64,000 nt of DNA, from contig NZ_LMLW01000012.1 in the NCBI RefSeq assembly GCF_001422045.1, positions 88,639 to 152,638 on the forward strand, read 5' to 3'. This document shows, one piece after another, positions 9,029 through 15,878 of this stretch. The position numbers and the translations under genes are program-made. Within the stretch, counting starts at the first letter, position 1. Every line of letters begins with the position of its first letter. Under the pieces are notes generated by a model, which saw only the letters and a program-made list of their open reading frames with translations, was not told the DNA's origin and did not search any database. The stretch comes from Sphingomonas sp. Leaf242. GTDB lineage: Bacteria > Pseudomonadota > Alphaproteobacteria > Sphingomonadales > Sphingomonadaceae.

Positions 9029-9053
9029 GGAACTATCGAGATGCTATTTGGTT
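9029..9053 (+). promoter_or_regulatory. EcfG-type promoter for nepR-phyP
   Basis: GGAAC at 9029-9033 is followed after 16 bases by GGTT at 9050-9053, close to the general-stress consensus GGAAC-N16-CGTT. It is about 93 bases upstream of the preferred nepR start, giving the expected feedback loop in which EcfG drives its own anti-sigma factor. Confidence 0.75.
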
Positions 9054-9146
9054 TCACGAACAGCTTTTTGTGAGTAGGCGACCTGTGTCAGGGATCGTGC
9101 CATGCTCGCAACCACACCATCGGTATGCGTCGTGCAGGGGGAAGTT

Positions 9147-9311
9147 TTGAGTTTGGGCCACGACACGGAGAAGACTTCGTCTGCCAAGATCCCGAAGGCT
9201 ATCCCCAACAAGGATCAGCAAATGGGGTCGGCCTTGCGCTCGGTCTATCAGAAAACTGTCGATGAGACGATCCCGGACGATCTGCTCGATCTTCTCGGCA
9301 AGCTAGACTGA
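9147..9311 (+). CDS. nepR: Anti-sigma factor NepR
   Basis: This 54-residue protein carries the NepR core: a helix with GSALRSVYQKTVDETIPDDL followed by LDLLGKLD. It binds and inhibits EcfG, and is itself captured by phosphorylated PhyR through sigma mimicry. Two starts are possible: TTG at 9147, preceded by a strong AGGGGGAAG, or ATG at 9102, which lacks a good ribosome site and would add 15 residues. I prefer TTG. The gene follows an EcfG-type promoter and is 11 bases from phyP, so the two form one operon. Confidence 0.9.
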   Translation: MSLGHDTEKTSSAKIPKAIPNKDQQMGSALRSVYQKTVDETIPDDLLDLLGKLD

Positions 9312-9322
9312 CGGCGGGCCGG

Positions 9323-10951
9323 ATGGCCTCGCCGATCGATTTGTCCGACGAGCGATCGCCGCTCGCAGAACTCCCTGAACATCGACTGTTTGCAACCATG
9401 CGGCGGCTGCCGACCGGCGCAAAACTGTTCCTCATCCTTAGTGCGGCGCTACTGCCGCTGGCGTTGATCGCGGTTTTCGCGACCTTGCAGACTACGCGGC
9501 TGGCCGATCAGGAAGCACGGGCACGGCTGCGTGTCACCGCCAACGAAAGTGCGCGTGCGATCGCGATCGAGTTGGTGGGCGACATGACGGCGTTGCGCGT
9601 CGCCGTGAACGCGCTTGGCAACGATCCTGCCGATGCACCGAGTTGCGCACGCGCACAGGGCGTCTTCGCACAGCAGTCTTCGGCCGGGACGCGCTTCATC
9701 ATCACCGATCGCGCCGGCCACGTGCTGTGCGGCGTCGCATTGCCCAACCCGGTGACGTTGCGACGCGACGACATGCCAATCTCGGCGGCGATCGTACCGG
9801 ACACCGGGCTGCTGTTGGCGATTTCCGGCCCCACGTCCGGCCGACGCGGCGGCACCTCCGCACGTGCCTATTTCCCCCGCGCGTTCCTCGAAAAGATTGC
9901 GACGCCGTCGACGCGCGCCTCGGCGGTCAGCAGCGCGATCGTCCTCGACGAAGAAGCGCTCCACCTCGAAACCATCCCCGACGAACGGCCGCTCGATCGC
10001 ATGGAGACGACCCGTACCGATCTGGGCGTCGCAGGCCTCGCACTGCGCACGAGCGTCCGCAGCGCGCCGGTCACGTCGTCGCTGATCGTCGCGATGCTCT
10101 TGCCGCTGCTGATGTGGCTCGCCGCCGCCAGCATCGCGTGGTTCGTGGTCGACCGACTGCTGATCCGGCCGTTGCGGCGGTTGCGCGGCGCGGTCGCTGC
10201 GTTCACGCCGGGCGAGGAACTCGACTTCGGTGTCGTCAGCACGCTGCCCGCGCAGGAAATCCGTGAACTCGGCGAGACGTTCCAGTCGATCAGCCGGACG
10301 GTCGCGTTGCACGAAGCGGGGCTTGCCGAGGGTCTGGTCAGACAGACTAAGCTGACGCGCGAAGTACATCACCGGGTCAAGAACAACCTCCAGGTGATCT
10401 CCAGCCTCATCAATTTCCACGCGCGCAGCGCCCCCAGCGCGGACGCGACCGCGGCCTATTCCTCGATCCAGCGCCGCGTCGATGCTCTGGCAGTGGTGCA
10501 CCGCAATCATTTCGCCGAGCTCGAGGAAAATCGCGGGCTCAACCTGCGCACCATGATCGGCGAATTGTCGGCCAACATCCGCGCGACCGCGTCCGAACGG
10601 TCGCATGGCCTCGGCATCACGCTCGATATCGATCCGTATCTCGTCAACCAGGATGTCGCCGTCGCGATCGCGTTCCTCGTCACCGAGATGATCGAACTCG
10701 CGATCAGTTGCGATCCGGTCGCGCAGATCCGGATCGTCGTGAAACCCGCCGAAAAGATCGCCGACAAACCCGACCGCGGACTGCTACGCGTCGTGTCGCG
10801 CGCCTTGGTCGAGAGCGATGCACTGCGCGAGTCCGTCTCGCGCTATGGGCGTGTCATGGAGGGTCTTTCGCGCCAGTTGCGCTCGCCGCTCCATCACGAT
10901 CCGTTGGTCGGCGCTTACGAGATCGCCTTCGCGGTCACCGGTCGCGATTGA
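9323..10951 (+). CDS. phyP: PhyP-like HisKA_2 sensor histidine kinase with decayed ATP-binding lobe
   Basis: This 542-residue membrane protein has transmembrane helices near residues 34-55 and 252-275 around a periplasmic sensor domain. A HAMP-like linker and a HisKA_2 dimerisation helix follow, with the phospho-acceptor His350 in EVHHRVKNNLQVISSL. The C-terminal catalytic lobe lacks key features: the N-box that normally reads NELVTNAL is TEMIELAI here, and no Gly-rich G1/G2 box can be seen. In Sphingomonas melonis Fr1 the gene at this position, phyP, is a negative regulator of PhyR, and the decay here fits a phosphatase role. It is cotranscribed with nepR. Confidence 0.85.
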   Translation: MASPIDLSDERSPLAELPEHRLFATMRRLPTGAKLFLILSAALLPLALIAVFATLQTTRLADQEARARLRVTANESARAIAIELVGDMTALRVAVNALGNDPADAPSCARAQGVFAQQSSAGTRFIITDRAGHVLCGVALPNPVTLRRDDMPISAAIVPDTGLLLAISGPTSGRRGGTSARAYFPRAFLEKIATPSTRASAVSSAIVLDEEALHLETIPDERPLDRMETTRTDLGVAGLALRTSVRSAPVTSSLIVAMLLPLLMWLAAASIAWFVVDRLLIRPLRRLRGAVAAFTPGEELDFGVVSTLPAQEIRELGETFQSISRTVALHEAGLAEGLVRQTKLTREVHHRVKNNLQVISSLINFHARSAPSADATAAYSSIQRRVDALAVVHRNHFAELEENRGLNLRTMIGELSANIRATASERSHGLGITLDIDPYLVNQDVAVAIAFLVTEMIELAISCDPVAQIRIVVKPAEKIADKPDRGLLRVVSRALVESDALRESVSRYGRVMEGLSRQLRSPLHHDPLVGAYEIAFAVTGRD

Positions 10952-10975
10952 GCGAACCCGGTATTTCCGGTTCGC
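10952..10975 (+). terminator. Hairpin after phyP
   Basis: GCGAACCCGG and CCGGTTCGC pair around TATTT directly after the phyP stop codon, with one bulged C. The following AGGATAAAATTC has only a weak T content, so termination may be partial. It separates the nepR-phyP unit from the promoter at 10998. Confidence 0.6.
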
Positions 10976-10997
10976 AGGATAAAATTCGGAAAAACTG

Positions 10998-11023
10998 GGA
11001 ACCGAGTGCCGCGACCACCGTTT
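10998..11023 (+). promoter_or_regulatory. EcfG-type promoter, perfect consensus
   Basis: GGAAC at 10998-11002, sixteen bases, then CGTTT at 11019-11023. This matches the general-stress promoter consensus at every defined position. The nearest annotated gene start is 200 bases downstream and an intrinsic terminator intervenes. Confidence 0.85.
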
Positions 11024-11029
11024 GATAAT

Positions 11030-11123
11030 TCGGATAGCGAATTTATGCCCCCCCGCTCTCGCTATCCCGAACACAGGCCCGGCCGCATCACCCTCCCCCC
11101 CCGGTGATGCTGTCGGGCCTTTA
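11030..11123 (+). ncRNA. Candidate EcfG-dependent small RNA, about 95 nt
   Basis: A transcript from the promoter at 10998 should begin near 11030. An intrinsic terminator lies at 11075-11120: AGGCCCG...GCATCACC pairs with GGTGATGC...CGGGCCT around a C-rich loop and is followed by TTTAATTT. That leaves a roughly 95-base RNA with a 45-base single-stranded, pyrimidine-rich 5' part, which includes a C7 run after TTTATG. A 20-codon open frame (11045-11107) exists but has no ribosome site and runs into the hairpin. The alternative is a long leader with an attenuator for the entericidin gene at 11224. Confidence 0.6.
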
Positions 11124-11160
11124 ATTTATCCAAACCACTGCGTTGGCGAGTTTCGCCGCC

Positions 11161-11185
11161 GGAACGAAATTCCCGCCCGAACATT
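11161..11185 (+). promoter_or_regulatory. Weaker EcfG-like promoter before the entericidin gene
   Basis: GGAAC at 11161-11165 is followed after 16 bases by CATT (consensus CGTT). It is about 38 bases upstream of the entericidin ATG, a sensible distance. One core mismatch lowers confidence. Confidence 0.4.
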
Positions 11186-11223
11186 GCATCTCCGGTGGCA
11201 TTCAAGCCCTTGGAGGAAGTATT

Positions 11224-11358
11224 ATGCGTAAGTTGGTTGGACTGGCGATCGTGGCTAGCGCTTTGATGGTATCGGCCTGCAACACCGTCGAGGGTGCAGG
11301 CAAGGACGTGGCTTCGGCCGGCAAGACCGTCGCGAAGACCGCAGACAACGCCAAGTAA
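11224..11358 (+). CDS. Entericidin A/B-family lipoprotein
   Basis: This 44-residue protein has a lipoprotein signal peptide ending in the lipobox VSAC (Cys near residue 19). A short mature part follows with the entericidin pattern NTVEGAGKDVASAGKTVAKTA. Entericidins are small cell-envelope lipoproteins; in E. coli they are stress regulated. The ATG at 11224 has a strong GGAGG seven bases upstream. It lies next to the stress locus behind one strong and one weak EcfG-type promoter, and a good terminator follows it, so it is probably a single-gene member of the general stress regulon. Confidence 0.88.
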   Translation: MRKLVGLAIVASALMVSACNTVEGAGKDVASAGKTVAKTADNAK

Positions 11359-11379
11359 GCCTTCACGCTTAGTGCAATG

Positions 11380-11413
11380 CGGGGCTCGGTGCACATGCAC
11401 CGGGCCCCGTTTT
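11380..11413 (+). terminator. Strong intrinsic terminator after the entericidin gene
   Basis: CGGGGCTCGGTGCA pairs with TGCACCGGGCCCCG around a two-base loop and is followed by TTTT. It could also serve tatC, which converges from the other side. Confidence 0.85.
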
Positions 11414-11417
11414 CGTA

Positions 11418-12215
11418 TCAGCGCTCGACGATATCGGTACCGGCGTCGGTCTCGTCCTCACCGTCCGTCGCCTGCGCCTTGGCGCGGCTGCGCTCGGTGA
11501 ACCAGATCCCGACCAGCGCCATTTCGTATAGGATGACGAGCGGGATCGCGAGCAGCAGCTGCGAGCCGATATCCGGCGGCGTCAGCACCGCGGCGATCGC
11601 GAACGCCGCGACGATCGCATAACGCCGCGCGCCGATCAGCTGCTTGCGCGTGACGATGCCGGCCCGCTCGAGCAGCATGAGCAGCACCGGCAGCAGGAAC
11701 GATATGCCGAAGCCGAACAGGAACTGCATCGTGAACGACAGGTAATTGCCGATCCCCGGCAGCGCCTCGCGGTGGATGCCGCCGACCATCCCGTCGAACC
11801 CGAGCAGGAAGTGCAGCGCCATCGGGATCGCGACATAATACGCCATCGCCGCACCGGTCAGGAACAGCACCGGGGTCGCGAGGATGAACGGCAGGAGCGC
11901 GCGCTTCTCCTTCTTGTAGAGCCCGGGCGCGACGAACTGCCACAACTGGTTCGCGATCACCGGGAACGACAGCATCATCGCCGCGAAGAACGCCACCTTG
12001 ATCTGGACGAAGAACGCCTCGAATATCTCGGTGTAGATCACCTTGTTCTGGCCGGCCGCGAGCAGCGGGTGGACCAGGAAGCCGAAGATATCCTCGGCGA
12101 AATACATCGAGATCGCGAACGTCACGACCAGCGCGGCGATGCAGTACAGCAAGCGCCGCCGCAACTCGATCAGATGGTCGAGCAACGGTGCCCGGCTAGC
12201 GTCGATCTCGCTCAT
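11418..12215 (-). CDS. tatC: Sec-independent protein translocase TatC
   Basis: TatC of 265 residues is the multi-spanning receptor that recognises twin-arginine signal peptides and exports folded proteins. Family features include the N-terminal HLIELRRRLLYCIAAL, six hydrophobic spans, the conserved FEAFFVQIKVAFFAA, and the FGISFLLPVLLMLL region. The charged C-terminal tail is cytoplasmic. It follows tatB after 43 bases, making the last gene of tatA-tatB-tatC. At least one likely Tat substrate, the sulfite dehydrogenase at 48697, lies in this window. Confidence 0.97.
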   Translation of the reverse strand: MSEIDASRAPLLDHLIELRRRLLYCIAALVVTFAISMYFAEDIFGFLVHPLLAAGQNKVIYTEIFEAFFVQIKVAFFAAMMLSFPVIANQLWQFVAPGLYKKEKRALLPFILATPVLFLTGAAMAYYVAIPMALHFLLGFDGMVGGIHREALPGIGNYLSFTMQFLFGFGISFLLPVLLMLLERAGIVTRKQLIGARRYAIVAAFAIAAVLTPPDIGSQLLLAIPLVILYEMALVGIWFTERSRAKAQATDGEDETDAGTDIVER

Positions 12216-12258
12216 GTCATGCTTTCAGCCGCCACGGGGGCGCGGAGGTTGAGACCGA

Positions 12259-12813
12259 TCACGACGACGCGACGTCGGACTTGCCGGTCTTGTCGTCGAT
12301 CGCTTGGGGCGCAGGAACCGGAGCGGTCGTCTGCGTATCGAACAGGTCCGGGGCGCGATCCGGCGAAAGCGGGGCCACCCCAGGCCGATCGCCGTGACCG
12401 GTATCGTGACCCGAAGCATCAACGGGCGCGGCGGGGGCGACGACCGGCTTCTCGACCATCACTGGCTCGTCCGTATGATCGTCCGCGTGGTCGAGGGACC
12501 GATAATCGCGACGGTACTCCTCCGTCTCCGGCGAATGCACGACCTGCGTGGTATCGGCCGTAGCATCCGTACCCGTCTGTGGATGCTCGCGCATGATGCG
12601 TTCGTTTTCCGACGCCCAGCGCTTTTCCATCTCTTCGAGTTCGGCCTCGCGGACCATCGAATCGAAGCCCGAGCGAAATTGCCGCGCGACGCCGCGCGCC
12701 TTGCCGACCCAATAGCCGACCACGCGCATCGCCTTGGGCAGATCCTTCGGACCGATCACGATGAGCGCAACGAAAGCCACGAGCAGGAACTCGGAGGCAT
12801 CGATATTGAACAT
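12259..12813 (-). CDS. tatB: Sec-independent protein translocase TatB
   Basis: TatB of 184 residues has the N-terminal membrane helix MFNIDASEFLLVAFVALIVIG with the hinge GP, the amphipathic helix PKDLPKAMRVVGYWVGKARG, and a long acidic, Pro/Thr-rich cytoplasmic tail typical of Sphingomonad TatB. The Glu8 in the membrane helix distinguishes it from TatA. It forms the substrate-binding complex with TatC. It is transcribed in the order tatA-tatB-tatC. Confidence 0.95.
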   Translation of the reverse strand: MFNIDASEFLLVAFVALIVIGPKDLPKAMRVVGYWVGKARGVARQFRSGFDSMVREAELEEMEKRWASENERIMREHPQTGTDATADTTQVVHSPETEEYRRDYRSLDHADDHTDEPVMVEKPVVAPAAPVDASGHDTGHGDRPGVAPLSPDRAPDLFDTQTTAPVPAPQAIDDKTGKSDVASS

Positions 12814-12850
12814 CAGCAGCGCCTATTCGGAGACGTCAACTCAACCGGTT

Positions 12851-13096
12851 TCAAGCGGGACGGTCGTCACGGACGCGATTGCCGTCGCGATCGAACGCGG
12901 GATCGGCGGTCTTCTGCGCTTCGATCCGCGCCGATGGCTTGGCCGGCGTCTCGTCGTCGTTCTCGGACATGCCCTTCTTGAAGTTCTTCACGCCCTTGGC
13001 GACGTCGCCCATAAGGTTCGAGAATCGGCCGCCGCCGAGAAGGAGGATCGCGACGACCGCGAGGACTAGCAAGTGAATCGGGCTGAAACCGCCCAT
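12851..13096 (-). CDS. tatA: Twin-arginine translocase subunit TatA
   Basis: This 81-residue protein has one N-terminal membrane helix (FSPIHLLVLAVVAILLLGG), the conserved FG-like GRFSNLMGDVAKGVKNFKKG amphipathic helix and a charged tail. It oligomerises to form the Tat pore. It starts 36 bases after the scpB stop, so scpA-scpB-tatA-tatB-tatC probably form one operon, an arrangement common in alphaproteobacteria. Confidence 0.95.
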   Translation of the reverse strand: MGGFSPIHLLVLAVVAILLLGGGRFSNLMGDVAKGVKNFKKGMSENDDETPAKPSARIEAQKTADPAFDRDGNRVRDDRPA

Positions 13097-13131
13097 GGCA
13101 ATTCTCCTGGAAACTGGACCCTATCTAAGCC

Positions 13132-13746
13132 TCATCCCGTCTCATTGCCAGCCATCTCGCCATCGACGTCCGCGTCGCGGTGACCATCGCCGTCACCGTC
13201 CAAGCGATCGAACGCCAGATCGACCGGGTCGAGCAGTCCCGCGGCGCGCAGATCGTCGATCCCGGGCAGGTCGCGGCGGCTCTGGAGTCCGAAATGGACG
13301 AGGAATGCAGGCGTGGTCGCAAACATCAGCGGGCGTCCCGGCACTTCGCGCCGCCCGGCCGGCTTCACCCAGCCAGCCTCCATCAGGACGTCGAGCGTCC
13401 CCTTCGAGATCTGCACCCCGCGAATCGCCTCGATTTCCGCGCGGGTCACGGGCTCGTGATAGGCGATGATCGCGAGCGTCTCGATCCCCGCGCGGCTGAG
13501 CTTGCGCGGTTCCTCGCGGTCGCGGCGGAGCATGTGCGCCATGTCCGGTGCGGTCTGGAACTGCCAGCGCTCGCCGCGTCGGACGATGGCGATGCCGCGA
13601 CCGGCATAGTCGGCGGTCAGCTGGTCGAGTGCGGCGCGGACGTCACCGCTACCGACATGCGCGCGGATCGAGTCGAGCGTCAGCGGTGTCTCGGCCGCGA
13701 ACAGTACCGCCTCGACGGCGCGCGCGAAATCGTCGGGCGGCGTCAC
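13132..13746 (-). CDS. scpB: Segregation and condensation protein B
   Basis: ScpB (204 residues) dimerises and joins ScpA and SMC to form the bacterial condensin. Winged-helix signatures are visible: EAVLFAAETPLTLDSI near the N-terminus, LSRAGIETLAIIAYHEPVTRAEIEAIRG in the middle, and GWVKPAGRREVPGRPLMFATT. The GTG start at 13746 overlaps the scpA stop in the form GTGA, indicating translational coupling; the frame stays open far upstream through scpA, but that part is not coding. The C-terminal tail is rich in Asp and Gly repeats (DGDGDGHRDADVDG). Confidence 0.93.
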   Translation of the reverse strand: MTPPDDFARAVEAVLFAAETPLTLDSIRAHVGSGDVRAALDQLTADYAGRGIAIVRRGERWQFQTAPDMAHMLRRDREEPRKLSRAGIETLAIIAYHEPVTRAEIEAIRGVQISKGTLDVLMEAGWVKPAGRREVPGRPLMFATTPAFLVHFGLQSRRDLPGIDDLRAAGLLDPVDLAFDRLDGDGDGHRDADVDGEMAGNETG

Positions 13747-14465
13747 GCGCGGGCTCTCAGATACAGTGGCGCGAAGGGCGACGCCTGGCGCAGTTCGATC
13801 TTCCCCTGCCGCGCGAGTTCGAGCGCTGCGACGAAGCTGGACGCGAGCGCCGATCGCCGGAGACGCTCGCCCGCTTCGGGGAGGAAGCTTTCGATCACGC
13901 TCCAGTCGATCCGCTCGCCGACCAGCATCGACACGCGCTCCAGCGCCGCCTCCAGTGTCATCACCTCGCGGTCGGCGACGACGTGCATCACCGGCCGCGT
14001 CCGCGCGGAAATGCGGCCGTACGCGGCGATCAGGTCGAAGATCTCGGCCTGCCATGCCGCCTTGCGCACCGTACGCAGCCCCTCTGGTGCGCCGCGCAGG
14101 AACACGTCGCGCCCGGTCCGGTCGCGCGCCATCAGCCGCGCGCCGGCCTCGCGCATCGCACTCAGGCGTTCGAGCCGCAGTTGGAGCCGCAGCGCGAGTT
14201 CCTCCGGGTCGGGCTCGGCGAGCGGGTCGCGTGGCAGGAGCAATGCCGACTTCAGATACGCCAGCCAAGCCGCCATCACGAGATAGTCGGCGGCGAGTTC
14301 GAGCTTCAGCGCGCGCGCGGAGTCGACATAGGCAAGGTACTGCTCGACCAGTGCGAGGATCGAGATCTTTCGCAGATCGACTTTCTGCCCACGCGCGAGC
14401 GATAGCAGCAGATCGAGCGGCCCCTCCCATCCGTCGAGATCCAGGGTCAGTTGCACTTCGTCCAT
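13743..14465 (-). CDS. scpA: Segregation and condensation protein A
   Basis: This 240-residue kleisin bridges the SMC heads and binds ScpB. The family start LDLDGWEGPLDLLLSLARGQKVDLRKISI and the following AADYLVMAAWLAYLKSALLLP are clear, and the C-terminal winged helix (FVAALELARQGKIELRQ) is intact. Here the usual upstream neighbour, nagZ, is separated from it by an oppositely oriented two-gene unit (parD-like and map). Its promoter therefore must lie in the 106 bases shared with that unit, next to the inverted-repeat operator at 14521-14550. Confidence 0.95.
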   Translation of the reverse strand: MDEVQLTLDLDGWEGPLDLLLSLARGQKVDLRKISILALVEQYLAYVDSARALKLELAADYLVMAAWLAYLKSALLLPRDPLAEPDPEELALRLQLRLERLSAMREAGARLMARDRTGRDVFLRGAPEGLRTVRKAAWQAEIFDLIAAYGRISARTRPVMHVVADREVMTLEAALERVSMLVGERIDWSVIESFLPEAGERLRRSALASSFVAALELARQGKIELRQASPFAPLYLRARA

Positions 14466-14520
14466 CGCCGGACGCTACAGCGCGTGCCGCCGGGCATCCA
14501 CCCTCTACGTTTGACGCTCG

Positions 14521-14550
14521 ACCATATGAACCGTACACGTTTCATATGGT
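14521..14550. promoter_or_regulatory. Perfect 10-bp inverted repeat, likely operator of the ParD-like/Map unit
   Basis: ACCATATGAA and TTCATATGGT are exact reverse complements separated by ten bases. The site sits 21 bases before the ParD-like start and 55 bases before the divergent scpA start. Ribbon-helix-helix antitoxins commonly bind such sites to repress their own operon. Confidence 0.7.
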
Positions 14551-14571
14551 CAGGGTGAATGTGAGGTTTGA

Positions 14572-14778
14572 ATGGGTATTGTGAAGATCGACGACGCGCT
14601 GCACGAGGATGCGCGACGCGCGAGCCAGGTACTATGCCGGTCGATCAATGCGCAGGCGGAGTTCTGGATGAAGATCGGCATGCTCGCCGAGGCCAACCCG
14701 ACTCTGTCGTTCAACGATATCGTCACCGCGCAACTCGCCGCGGCGTCGGTGCGCGTGTCCGACAAAACGGCAGCCTGA
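14572..14778 (+). CDS. ParD-like antitoxin-family protein
   Basis: This 68-residue protein resembles the ParD-like antitoxin family, with MGIVKIDDALHEDARRASQVLCRSI as a ribbon-helix-helix start and QAEFWMKIGMLAEANPTLSF as the central helix. The ATG at 14572 is preceded by GAGG. Its stop is separated from map by one base, so they are cotranscribed. No ParE-like toxin is present; methionine aminopeptidase occupies the toxin position. A perfect inverted repeat upstream suggests it represses its own promoter. Whether it acts as a true antitoxin, or only as a regulator of map, cannot be told from sequence. Confidence 0.75.
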   Translation: MGIVKIDDALHEDARRASQVLCRSINAQAEFWMKIGMLAEANPTLSFNDIVTAQLAAASVRVSDKTAA

Positions 14779-14779
14779 G

Positions 14780-15553
14780 ATGGTGAAGACGCCGGCCGAA
14801 CTGGCGCTGATGCGCGTGTCGGGCGCGTTGCTGGCGTCGGTGTTCGAGATGCTCGACGTGCAGGATCTGGCGGGGCTGTCGACGTTGCAGGTCAACGACA
14901 TGGTCGATCGCTTCATCACCGAAGACCTCGCCGCCCGACCCGCGAGCAAGGGGCAATATGGCTTCGAGTATGTCCTGAACAGCTCGATCAACCATGTCGT
15001 CTGCCACGGCGTGCCGAACCCGCGCGACGTCATCCGCGATGGCGACATCGTCAATCTGGACATCACGTTGGAAAAGAACGGGTTCATCGCCGATTCGAGC
15101 AAGACGTATATGGTGGGCACCGTTTCGCCCGCTGCGAAGCGCCTCGTGCGGGTCGCGCAGGAGGCGATGTGGCAGGGTATCCGGCAGGTCCGGGCGGGCG
15201 CGCATCTCGGCAATATCGGCTTCGCGATCGAGCGGCATGCGAAGAAACACGGCTATGCGGTGGTGCGCGACTATTGCGGGCACGGCATCGGCCGCGAGAT
15301 GCACGAGGAGCCGCAGGTGCTCAATTTCGGGCGCGCCGGGACCGGCATGACGCTGCGCGAGGGAATGGTGTTCACGATCGAGCCGATGATCAACCAGGGG
15401 ACGCGCAAGGTCTCGACCGAGGATGACGGGTGGACGGTGGTGACCGACGACGGCAAGCTTTCGGCGCAGTTCGAGCATACGGTGGCGGTGACGTGCGGCG
15501 GGGTCGAGGTGCTGACGTTGCGCGGGGATGAGCGGGCTCGGGGGTTGGGGTAA
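14780..15553 (+). CDS. map: Type I methionine aminopeptidase
   Basis: This 257-residue enzyme removes the N-terminal Met from new proteins. The pita-bread fold motifs and five metal ligands are recognisable: DGDIVNLDITLEKNGFIADSS (two Asp), CGHGIGREMHEEP (His), GMVFTIEPMI (Glu), and LSAQFEHTVAVT (Glu). The residues before the first Asp read NSSINHVVCHGVP, as in the family. It follows the ParD-like gene directly and shares its operator, so its expression is probably tied to that regulator. It may be a second copy, since the housekeeping map usually lies elsewhere. Confidence 0.93.
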   Translation: MVKTPAELALMRVSGALLASVFEMLDVQDLAGLSTLQVNDMVDRFITEDLAARPASKGQYGFEYVLNSSINHVVCHGVPNPRDVIRDGDIVNLDITLEKNGFIADSSKTYMVGTVSPAAKRLVRVAQEAMWQGIRQVRAGAHLGNIGFAIERHAKKHGYAVVRDYCGHGIGREMHEEPQVLNFGRAGTGMTLREGMVFTIEPMINQGTRKVSTEDDGWTVVTDDGKLSAQFEHTVAVTCGGVEVLTLRGDERARGLG

Positions 15554-15595
15554 TCTGGGGTGAGCGTGATTGAGGCGGTCGCAACCGTTCAATCC

Positions 15596-15733
15596 ATTCC
15601 GTTCGTGCTGAGTAGTGCCTGAGTAGGCTCGCAGAGCCGTACCGAAGGCGCGTATCGAAGCACAGGTTCCGCGCGCCAACCCGTCCGTCGATACGCCGCT
15701 TCGACAAGCTCAGCAGCTACTCAGGACGAACGG
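15596..15733. repeat. Intergenic repeat family A, copy 1
   Basis: The element runs from CCGTTCGTGCTGAGTAG to CTACTCAGGACGAACGG with inner GTATCGAAGCACAGG and CGATACGC segments. Two more copies lie at 23541-23697 and 31666-31819. With the family B copy below it fills the 325-base gap between map and nagZ, which are convergent. No gene or other signal is seen there. Confidence 0.8.
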
Positions 15734-15755
15734 ATGGTGTGCTTTCCACAGAGCC

Positions 15756-15863
15756 CACCACCCCGGCGAAGGCCGGGGCCCAGTTGGGGGACGTCGATGA
15801 TTGAGGACGGCGCCCCGTTACTGCGATCTTTCCAACTGGGCCCCGGCCTCCGCCGGGGTGGTG
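15756..15863. repeat. Intergenic repeat family B, copy 1
   Basis: CCACCCCGGCGAAGGCCGGG and its near reverse complement CCGGCCTCCGCCGGGGTGG flank a variable centre bounded by CAGTTGG and CCAACTGG. Other copies are at 26205-26310 and 29639-29742. Such elements could fold into long hairpins and end transcription from both sides. Confidence 0.85.
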
Positions 15864-15878
15864 GATGATGGGCTACCG

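Noticed and set aside
11045..11107. 20-codon open frame within the candidate small RNA
   Set aside because: No ribosome site; the second half is the terminator stem. Kept as part of the RNA rather than called a gene.
13747..14538. Upstream extension of the scpB reading frame
   Set aside because: It overlaps scpA in another frame; the GTGA overlap start at 13746 gives a normal ScpB length.
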